This document shows positions 1-5,119 of a stretch of DNA of 5,119 nucleotides, piece by piece. The stretch's first letter is position 1. The number at the start of each line of letters is the position of its first letter. The stretch comes from an uncultured Ruminococcus sp. (GTDB taxonomy: Bacteria > Bacillota_A > Clostridia > Oscillospirales > Ruminococcaceae): assembly GCA_902782875.1 (NCBI GenBank), contig CACZPE010000152.1, positions 1 through 5,119 of the forward strand. The letters are read 5' to 3'. The translations under genes and the position numbers were made by a program. The notes beneath the pieces were generated by a model, which ran no database searches, was not told the origin of the DNA, and was given only the letters and a program-made list of their open reading frames with translations.

Positions 1-539
1 AGTATCAGGTCCTTTCCGGATACGTATCTGCTCTTCTTTCCCGTGATATTGAACCTGATGGCCTCAGGCACCTTGAACCAGGCCTTGCCTGTAGCCATGC
101 CTGCCGCCATATCAGTTGAACCCACACCGGTGGAGAAAGCACCCAGTGCACCGTAGGTACAGGTGTGCGAATCGGCGCCTATGATCAGATCACCGGCTAC
201 CGTCAGTCCCGCTTCCGGAAGCAGGGCGTGCTCTATGCCCATCCTTCCGACGTCAAAATAATTGGTGATCTCATGGGAAGCCGCGAATTCTCTGCAGCAT
301 TTGCAGTTCTCGGCAGATTTGATATCTTTGTTCGGAATGAAATGGTCCATGACAAGAGCGATCTTGTCCCTGTCAAATACCTTGTCGTCCTTAAAGCCCT
401 TCATCACGTTGATAGCTACAGGTGTGGTTATATCATTTCCCAGCACCAGATCCAGCGAGGCCTCTATCAGCTGTCCGGCCTTCACCTCGGAGAGTCCGGC
501 ATGATCCGCCAGGATCTTCTGTGACATTGTCATTCCCAT
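1..539 (-). CDS. leuC: 3-isopropylmalate dehydratase large subunit (LeuC), 5' part, cut by window edge
   Basis: LeuC is the [4Fe-4S] large subunit of isopropylmalate isomerase. With LeuD it converts 2-isopropylmalate to 3-isopropylmalate in cytoplasmic leucine synthesis. I translated 179 codons from ATG 539; the frame stays open to base 3 and the gene continues off the left edge. Visible aconitase-superfamily motifs are MDHFIPNKD (residues 64-72), [12 protein letters not shown] (98-109), GADSHT (121-126) and a [16 protein letters not shown] stretch (130-145). The compact N-terminus matches the short archaeal/clostridial LeuC type of about 420 residues rather than the enterobacterial type of about 465; that comparison is from memory. 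The iron-sulfur cysteines normally lie in the missing part. Three in-frame ATGs (539, 533, 527) give [10 protein letters not shown]; the first is chosen because the Shine-Dalgarno site is 9 nt from it and 15 or 21 nt from the others. It has its own promoter and lies after the ilvC terminator. leuD and leuB would be expected beyond base 1 but are not seen. Homoaconitase-type relatives are a less likely alternative given the ilv neighbours. Confidence 0.95.
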   Translation of the reverse strand, partial: MGMTMSQKILADHAGLSEVKAGQLIEASLDLVLGNDITTPVAINVMKGFKDDKVFDRDKIALVMDHFIPNKDIKSAENCKCCREFAASHEITNYFDVGRMGIEHALLPEAGLTVAGDLIIGADSHTCTYGALGAFSTGVGSTDMAAGMATGKAWFKVPEAIRFNITGKKSRYVSGKDLI

Positions 540-548
540 TGTCGCATT

Positions 549-555
549 TCCTTCC
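549..555 (-). promoter_or_regulatory. leuC ribosome binding site
   Basis: The minus strand reads GGAAGGA here, 9 nt upstream of ATG 539. This spacing decides the start: the alternative in-frame ATGs at 533 and 527 would be too far away. Confidence 0.75.
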
Positions 556-576
556 GTATATAAACTAAGTATTCAT

Positions 577-610
577 GGCAAACGGCAGAACTCTCTTTCG
601 TTCTGCTGCC
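577..610 (-). promoter_or_regulatory. Hairpin in the leuC 5' leader
   Basis: A perfect 7-bp inverted repeat (GCAGAAC at 585-591 and GTTCTGC at 600-606) encloses an 8-nt loop. A second arm pair (GGCA 577-580, TGCC 607-610) extends it past a one-sided 4-nt bulge. It lies within the transcribed leader of leuC, about 20 nt before the Shine-Dalgarno site. No U-run follows on the minus strand, so it is not an intrinsic terminator. A role in mRNA stability or translation control is inference only. Confidence 0.55.
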
Positions 611-665
611 TGCTGATAATGAAAAACGTTAGAGATAGACATAATACATCTACTTTAACCTATGA

Positions 666-694
666 ATAATATCATATACCCTGTAAAATAACAA
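666..694 (-). promoter_or_regulatory. Predicted sigma-A promoter for leuC
   Basis: On the minus strand, TTGTTA (694-689) and TATTAT (671-666) are separated by exactly 17 nt. The -35 matches 4 of 6 consensus bases and the -10 matches 5 of 6. The start point is expected near 659, giving a leader of about 120 nt before leuC. It lies just downstream of the ilvC terminator, as expected for a separate transcription unit. A weaker alternative -10 (TATTAT at about 646-641) has no good -35. Confidence 0.6.
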
Positions 695-710
695 CAAAAT
701 AAAGCCCCGG

Positions 711-747
711 CAAAATAATACAGCCCCCTGCAGTAGCAGGAGGCTGT
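711..747 (-). terminator. Rho-independent terminator after ilvC
   Basis: A 12-bp stem (736-747 with 720-731) has one G-U wobble and a 4-nt loop (732-735). On the minus strand it is followed by AUUAUUUU (719-712). It begins 27 nt after the ilvC stop. The plus-strand side of the hairpin has no T-run, so it acts in the ilvC direction. It should end the ilvBNC transcript before leuC. Confidence 0.85.
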
Positions 748-773
748 ATGAAGTGTTTCCGCTGTGATGCTTA

Positions 774-1814
<1,041 letters not shown>

Positions 1815-1840
1815 TTAAATATATAAATATATGGTACAAC

Positions 1841-1864
1841 GGCAGCCCGATAACGGGGCTTGCC
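1841..1864 (-). promoter_or_regulatory. Hairpin in the ilvN-ilvC intergenic gap
   Basis: GGCAGCCC (1841-1848) pairs with GGGCTTGCC (1856-1864), giving an 8-bp GC-rich stem with one bulged base and a 7-nt loop. It sits midway between the ilvN stop (1889) and the ilvC start (1796). The following minus-strand sequence is AT-rich but lacks a proper U-run, so termination should be weak at most. It may mark a processing or mRNA-stability site, or a partial attenuator; this is inference. Confidence 0.45.
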
Positions 1865-1888
1865 ATAGTCATACGCTCCGGACCGCTG

Positions 1889-2377
1889 TCACCTGATGGT
1901 GACGCTTCCCTTCTGTATCGCGATAGTGCCTGTGCGGACTATCTCCTTTATGCCGTACCCCTCGAGAAGGTCGTGCATACGCTGCAGCTGTACAGCCGAG
2001 TCTGATATCTCCACCGTCATGGTGGTGGGGGTCATATCTATTACCTTGGCGCCCATGATCTCGCATATCGTGAGTATCTCGCTGCGCTGTGCGGGGGCGG
2101 CGCTGACCTTTATCATCTGCAGCTCCCTTGCCAGCAGCTCATCTGCGCCGAGCACCTTTACCTTTATTGTATCAACAAGCTTGTTAAGCTGTTTTTCTAT
2201 CTGCTGTGCGGTGTGTTCATCGCCGTCGGCTACTATGGTTATCCTTGATACCGCAGGATCACCCGTTACCCCGACAGCAAGGCTGTCTATATTGAAGCCT
2301 CTCCTTGCGAAAAGCCCCGATACCCTTGAAAGCACACCCGCATGATTTTCAACAAGTACTGATATAGTATGTTTCAT
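1889..2377 (-). CDS. ilvN: Acetolactate synthase regulatory (small) subunit
   Basis: This subunit activates the IlvB catalytic subunit and confers feedback inhibition by valine. The 162-residue protein has an N-terminal ACT domain (about 3-75) containing VENHAGVLSRV and LFARRGFNIDSL, followed by the family's C-terminal small-subunit domain (about 80-157) with IMGAKVIDMTPTTMTVEISD. Its first 30 residues align without gaps to E. coli IlvH as I remember it. Gly14 and Asn29, positions tied to valine sensitivity there, are both present, so inhibition is probably intact. Length is normal for non-enteric small subunits. The start ATG has AAAGGA 8 nt upstream and lies 16 nt after the ilvB stop, which indicates co-transcription and coupled expression. 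The symbol ilvH is used for the same family in some genomes. Confidence 0.96.
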   Translation of the reverse strand: MKHTISVLVENHAGVLSRVSGLFARRGFNIDSLAVGVTGDPAVSRITIVADGDEHTAQQIEKQLNKLVDTIKVKVLGADELLARELQMIKVSAAPAQRSEILTICEIMGAKVIDMTPTTMTVEISDSAVQLQRMHDLLEGYGIKEIVRTGTIAIQKGSVTIR

Positions 2378-2385
2378 CGTTCATG

Positions 2386-2391
2386 TCCTTT
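2386..2391 (-). promoter_or_regulatory. ilvN ribosome binding site
   Basis: AAAGGA on the minus strand lies 8 nt before ATG 2377, within the 16-nt ilvB-ilvN gap and directly next to the tandem TGA TGA stops of ilvB. A nearer ATG at 2384 is out of frame with ilvN. Confidence 0.6.
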
Positions 2392-2393
2392 CA

Positions 2394-4013
2394 TCACAGG
2401 GTGGTCTCACGTTCGTACACATTGCATTCGAGCAGGAAGGGCCTGTCGGACGAAGCAAGGCGCTCTATCATATCAGCCGCCTCCGACATGTCCGATACGC
2501 GCTCGGATTCGATGCCGTAGCTCCTTGCGAGCATCACAAAGTCGGGATATGCGCCTATATCAACCGCTATCTGCCTGTCGCCGTAAGCCTTTGTCTGAAG
2601 CTCACGTACCATGCCGAGCTTGGTATTCTTCATCACGATGATCTTTACGGGTATATTCTCCTGTACGATCGTGGCAAGCTCCATCATCTGCATCTGGAAC
2701 GATCCGTCGCCGCATACTGCTACGACCTCTCTGGAAGGATCCGCCATCTTGGCGCCTACAGCACAGGGAACGGAGTATCCCATAGTTCCCATGCCGCCCG
2801 TTGTCAGGAAGCGCGCACCGCTTCTGAACGCGTAGTTGTTGCAGCACCATATCTGATTCTGCCCTACATCCGCTACACATACGGTGTCGTCGGGCAGACG
2901 GTCCGAGAGCATGCGTATGAACGTCTTGGGATCTATGTATCCGTCCGCATCATCACGCGCGGGACGCATACCCTTTGCGCTCATGACCTCTTCTATCCAC
3001 GCAGAGTGGGCATTTTCGGGATAATCGCCCTGTGAAAGCTCCGTGAGTATCGACTTGCAGTCGCCTACGAGCGGGATATCAACAGGTATGTTCTTACCTA
3101 TCTCCGCGGGGTCTATGTCTATGTGTATGATCTTCTTGTTCTCCGCAAGGAACGAGGGGGAGAGTATCGCCCTGTCGCCTACCCTTGCGCCTATCATTAT
3201 AAGCGTATCGCAGTCCCTTACGGCGTGGTTCGCGCTCTTTACGCCGTGACTGCCGAGCATTCCGAGATAGAGCCTGTGATCAGAGGGGAATATGCTCAGT
3301 CCCATCATAGTCGATACAACGGGGATATTCGCCTTTTCAACGAATGCCCTCAGCTCCTCGCACGCATCCGAGAGGAACACTCCTCCGCCTGCGCATATCA
3401 GGGGCTTTTCCGCCTCGGTGCAGGCCTCTCTTATCCTGGATATCTGCAGAGGATTGCCCTTTACGGTGGGCTTGTATGTGCGCATGCGTATCTCATCGGG
3501 ATACTCAAAGTCTATCATAGTGTTCTGAACGTCTATGGGCACATCTATCAGCACGGGGCCCTTGCGCCCGGTGCCTGCAAGATGGAAGGCCTCCTTCATT
3601 ATACGCGGGAGGTCTGACGCATCCTTTACAAGATAGCTGTACTTTACAAACGGCTCTGCCGCGCCTGTTATATCCACTTCCTGAAAGACATCGCAGCCTA
3701 TCTGATCGGTGGATACCTGGCCTGTGATGCATATCAGCGGTACACTGTCGGCATATGCTGTAGCAATCGCTGTGAGCAGATTTGTGGCACCCGGTCCGGA
3801 TGTGGCGATGCACACCGCCGGGGAATTGGTCATTCTTGCATAACCGCTTGCCGCATGGCCTGCATTGGCCTCATGCCTTACGAGGACATGATGTATCCCC
3901 GAGGCGTATATCTCATCGTAAAAAGGGCAGATAGCAGCGCCCGGATAACCGAAGACGACCTTGACACCCTCTCTTTCAAGACATTTTACCATCGCCTGAG
4001 CGGCACGTATCAT
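2394..4013 (-). CDS. ilvB: Acetolactate synthase catalytic (large) subunit
   Basis: IlvB is the ThDP-, Mg2+- and FAD-dependent synthase for the first common step of valine, leucine and isoleucine synthesis. The 539 residues show the three expected domains. The PYR domain (about 1-165) has catalytic Glu48 in RHEANAGHAA, plus SGPGATN (72-78) and FQEVD (110-114). The central FAD-type domain (about 190-330) has GARVGDR (275-281) and HIDIDPAEIGKN (297-308). The PP domain (about 360-530) has GDGSFQM (435-441) with metal ligand Asp436 and, in MKNTKLGMVRELQ (461-473), ligand Asn463. Length is slightly below the usual 550-590. Two oddities: the usual NN of the ThDP motif is KN, and the usual LGMVRQWQ is LGMVRELQ, so the conserved Trp is Leu472. 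The start has AAGGAG 9 nt upstream. It is first in the operon behind a strong promoter. Oxalyl-CoA decarboxylase or glyoxylate carboligase are ruled out by the adjacent ilvN. Confidence 0.97.
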   Translation of the reverse strand: MIRAAQAMVKCLEREGVKVVFGYPGAAICPFYDEIYASGIHHVLVRHEANAGHAASGYARMTNSPAVCIATSGPGATNLLTAIATAYADSVPLICITGQVSTDQIGCDVFQEVDITGAAEPFVKYSYLVKDASDLPRIMKEAFHLAGTGRKGPVLIDVPIDVQNTMIDFEYPDEIRMRTYKPTVKGNPLQISRIREACTEAEKPLICAGGGVFLSDACEELRAFVEKANIPVVSTMMGLSIFPSDHRLYLGMLGSHGVKSANHAVRDCDTLIMIGARVGDRAILSPSFLAENKKIIHIDIDPAEIGKNIPVDIPLVGDCKSILTELSQGDYPENAHSAWIEEVMSAKGMRPARDDADGYIDPKTFIRMLSDRLPDDTVCVADVGQNQIWCCNNYAFRSGARFLTTGGMGTMGYSVPCAVGAKMADPSREVVAVCGDGSFQMQMMELATIVQENIPVKIIVMKNTKLGMVRELQTKAYGDRQIAVDIGAYPDFVMLARSYGIESERVSDMSEAADMIERLASSDRPFLLECNVYERETTL

Positions 4014-4022
4014 TCCTTTTCA

Positions 4023-4028
4023 CTCCTT
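4023..4028 (-). promoter_or_regulatory. ilvB ribosome binding site
   Basis: AAGGAG on the minus strand lies 9 nt before ATG 4013. A second purine run, AAAAGGA, directly abuts the ATG and is too close to be the main site. Confidence 0.75.
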
Positions 4029-4040
4029 ATTATCATAGTT

Positions 4041-4055
4041 ATCTGCAGAACAGAT
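4041..4055 (-). promoter_or_regulatory. Inverted repeat just after the ilvB transcription start
   Basis: ATCTG (4041-4045) and CAGAT (4051-4055) form a 5-bp inverted repeat around CAGAA, some 3 to 17 nt downstream of the predicted ilvB start point (about 4058). It could be an operator for a repressor or a small 5' stem-loop protecting the mRNA. It is short enough to be chance. Confidence 0.3.
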
Positions 4056-4064
4056 ACAACTATT

Positions 4065-4093
4065 ATTATATTACAAAGCATCTCTTTCGTCAA
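4065..4093 (-). promoter_or_regulatory. Predicted sigma-A promoter of ilvBNC
   Basis: On the minus strand, TTGACG (4093-4088) and TATAAT (4070-4065) are separated by exactly 17 nt: 5 of 6 and 6 of 6 consensus matches. The start point is expected near 4058, leaving a leader of about 45 nt. That is too short for a T-box or a leader-peptide attenuator, so control is more likely by a DNA-binding protein or by valine feedback on the enzyme. Confidence 0.85.
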
Positions 4094-4115
4094 GTGCTAT
4101 AATGAATGAATTTGT

Positions 4116-4136
4116 AAAAAATCGGCGGTATTTTTT
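4116..4136. repeat. A/T-tract inverted repeat in the divergent intergenic region
   Basis: AAAAAAT (4116-4122) and ATTTTTT (4130-4136) flank CGGCGGT. The repeat lies about 23 bp upstream of the ilvB -35. Such tracts can bend DNA or act as an upstream promoter element, though this one is further upstream than a classical UP element. It is not a terminator, since the stem would be A/T only. Confidence 0.35.
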
Positions 4137-4184
4137 CGTTTTTGAACAATAATCGGCTCTGTTTCAACGAACACCCCCATACCC

Positions 4185-4211
4185 ATGTGAAAATCCTGTG
4201 ATAATTCACAT
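4185..4211. promoter_or_regulatory. Clustered TGTGA/TCACA half-sites, candidate operator
   Basis: A perfect 7-bp inverted repeat, ATGTGAA (4185-4191) and TTCACAT (4205-4211), has 13 nt between arms. A third half-site TGTGA (4197-4201) lies 11 bp, one helical turn, after the first TGTGA (4186-4190), and forms a closer palindrome with TCACA (4206-4210). The cluster ends 8 bp before the plus-strand -35, near -56 from the predicted start, a usual place for an activator. The binding protein is unknown. The spacing differs from the Crp TGTGA-N6-TCACA site. Confidence 0.45.
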
Positions 4212-4218
4212 CAAAATA

Positions 4219-4247
4219 TTGACTTTGGCTGTTTCGGAGTGTATAAC
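4219..4247 (+). promoter_or_regulatory. Predicted sigma-A promoter of the secreted-protein gene
   Basis: TTGACT (4219-4224) and TATAAC (4242-4247) are separated by exactly 17 nt, each matching 5 of 6 consensus bases. The start point is expected near 4254, giving a leader of about 53 nt to the ATG at 4307. Confidence 0.8.
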
Positions 4248-4293
4248 GGATATGGTCAGTGATGAACAGATCGGATCTTTCAGTATTACAAAT

Positions 4294-4299
4294 AAGGGA
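4294..4299 (+). promoter_or_regulatory. Ribosome binding site of the secreted-protein gene
   Basis: AAGGGA lies 7 nt before ATG 4307. It decides this start over the other-frame ATG at 4252, which coincides with the predicted transcription start. Confidence 0.65.
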
Positions 4300-4306
4300 T
4301 ACCACT

Positions 4307-5119
4307 ATGAAAAAAAGATTTATTTCATGTTTTCTGTTATTGTTCATAATGCCGTTTTTTACAGTGCAGGCAAATGCAGAAGATAACGGCTTTGATTTTG
4401 AGTGCAGAGAAGGCTATGCTCTTGAACAAATGAGAAAAATGCTCAATTCTTCTGCAGAAGCAAAAAAATACGGGCTGGAATATACAACCGACGATGTAAA
4501 AAATGCAGTTCAGTATAAAGAATACTATTCTCCTGAATTATATAAATATAACGGCGGTTCATTTAAAAATTTCCTCGATAGCAACTCCAAAAACAGTTAC
4601 TTTCGTTTCGAAGTATCCACTGCCAAATATCCTGATTCTGCATTTAAAGCTACTATCGGAAAAAAGAAAATAACACTCGGTGATTATGACGATACATACT
4701 GGACAAATGATTATGAAAAGAACTATATCCGTAACAATATTCAAAGAACTGCCGCTAAATATACAGACGGCGGAAAGGCGTATATATGCGCATTTGATTT
4801 TCTACGTATCGGCATAATATGTGATGAAAACGATATTCCTAAATATGTGGTCTGCCGTGATTCAGCGTCTATGTTTGATGAAAGAATAAACCAGATAGAT
4901 ACAGACAATGAGGAAATAAAAAAGCTGTTAACATCATTTGATACATTATACAACAGCTATGACTGGAAAGTATATGATGATGATAAACATCAGTATGTTT
5001 TTGATTTTGATTACTTCACCGACATATACAAAGCCATACACGGCACGCTGCCCGATGATTATGTGTTTGAGCCCCACGGCCTTGAAAGCATGGCAAAGAA
5101 CACGATAAAGACGATAGAC
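4307..5119 (+). CDS. Predicted secreted protein of unknown function, 3' end cut by window edge
   Basis: I do not recognise this protein. I translated 271 codons from ATG 4307 with no stop before the right edge. The N-terminus is a clear Sec signal peptide: basic MKKR, a hydrophobic stretch (about 5-20), then QANA with predicted cleavage after Ala24 and an acidic ED after it. No lipobox Cys follows, so release or a C-terminal anchor beyond the window is expected. The mature part is rich in Tyr, Asp and Lys, looks mixed alpha/beta, and has four Cys (33, 161, 172, 183). The last three are evenly spaced by 11 residues, and disulfides or a metal site are possible. There are no obvious dockerin, SH3, LysM or protease motifs in the visible part. 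It has its own promoter and diverges from ilvB, so no functional link to amino acid synthesis is implied. It is much more AT-rich than the ilv genes until about 5025. Confidence 0.85.
   Translation, partial: MKKRFISCFLLLFIMPFFTVQANAEDNGFDFECREGYALEQMRKMLNSSAEAKKYGLEYTTDDVKNAVQYKEYYSPELYKYNGGSFKNFLDSNSKNSYFRFEVSTAKYPDSAFKATIGKKKITLGDYDDTYWTNDYEKNYIRNNIQRTAAKYTDGGKAYICAFDFLRIGIICDENDIPKYVVCRDSASMFDERINQIDTDNEEIKKLLTSFDTLYNSYDWKVYDDDKHQYVFDFDYFTDIYKAIHGTLPDDYVFEPHGLESMAKNTIKTID

Noticed and set aside
165..524. 119-codon open frame on the plus strand at the left edge
   Set aside because: The minus strand here encodes clear LeuC motifs such as GADSHT; the plus frame is a shadow.
629..649. Possible leucine leader peptide (MYYVYL) upstream of leuC
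   Set aside because: Only one Leu codon, a poor ribosome site, and no terminator/antiterminator pair after it.
3123..3617. 164-codon open frame on the plus strand opposite ilvB
   Set aside because: It lies fully antisense to conserved IlvB sequence and its product shows no recognisable motif.
4098..4103. Perfect TATAAT on the plus strand near the ilvB -35
   Set aside because: No -35 at suitable spacing (the nearest, TTACAA, is 21 nt away), and it overlaps the stronger minus-strand promoter region.
4116..4136. Possible terminator at the A/T-tract inverted repeat
   Set aside because: The stem would be A-U only with the GC bases in the loop; no gene ends nearby.
4259..4279. AGATCGGATCT palindrome in the leader of the secreted-protein gene
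   Set aside because: The arms are 5 bp with a 1-nt centre; it gives no stable RNA hairpin and is too short to call an operator.
4198..4386. 62-codon open frame on the plus strand overlapping the start of the secreted-protein gene
   Set aside because: Its start lies upstream of the predicted promoter and it has no ribosome site; the overlapping frame with the signal peptide is the real gene.

Overview
The window is mostly a branched-chain amino acid (BCAA) biosynthesis locus on the minus strand. Next to it, on the plus strand, is an unrelated and divergently transcribed gene for a predicted secreted protein. The gene set, the short (class I) IlvC, the short LeuC type, canonical sigma-A-like promoters, strong AGGAGG-type ribosome binding sites and frequent AUA/AGG codons all suggest a Gram-positive anaerobe of the Clostridia. 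Ruminococcus or another Oscillospiraceae genus is the best guess. That placement is from remembered family resemblance, not from a search.

Layout, reading the minus strand from right to left. A strong promoter (-35 at 4088-4093, -10 at 4065-4070) drives ilvB (4013-2394, acetohydroxyacid synthase catalytic subunit). After 16 nt comes ilvN (2377-1889, its ACT-domain regulatory subunit). After a 92-nt gap that holds a hairpin comes ilvC (1796-774, ketol-acid reductoisomerase). A clear intrinsic terminator (about 747-711) follows ilvC. A new promoter (-35 at 689-694, -10 at 666-671) and a leader of about 120 nt with a stable hairpin precede leuC. Only the first 179 codons of leuC (539-3) lie in the window before it runs off the left edge.

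How the genes work together: IlvBN condenses two pyruvates to acetolactate, or pyruvate plus 2-oxobutyrate to acetohydroxybutyrate. IlvC isomerises and reduces these to the dihydroxy acids for valine and isoleucine. LeuC, with a LeuD partner expected outside the window, isomerises 2- to 3-isopropylmalate in the leucine branch. The valine-site residues Gly14 and Asn29 are kept in IlvN, so end-product inhibition is likely retained. I see no T-box and no BCAA-rich leader peptide upstream of ilvB; its leader is only about 45 nt.

The right-hand region (4014-4306) is a divergent intergenic region. It carries the ilvB promoter, an A/T-tract inverted repeat, a cluster of TGTGA/TCACA half-sites and a strong plus-strand promoter (4219-4247). 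That promoter reads into a 271-codon, right-truncated gene (4307-5119) with an obvious signal peptide and no domain I recognise. This gene is much more AT-rich than the ilv genes over most of its length, then shifts back to higher GC in its last 85 bases or so. I found no RNA genes, CRISPR arrays, insertion sequences or phage features. The honest overall reading is an ordinary biosynthetic operon, with some regulatory elements and one unassigned secreted protein worth a closer look.
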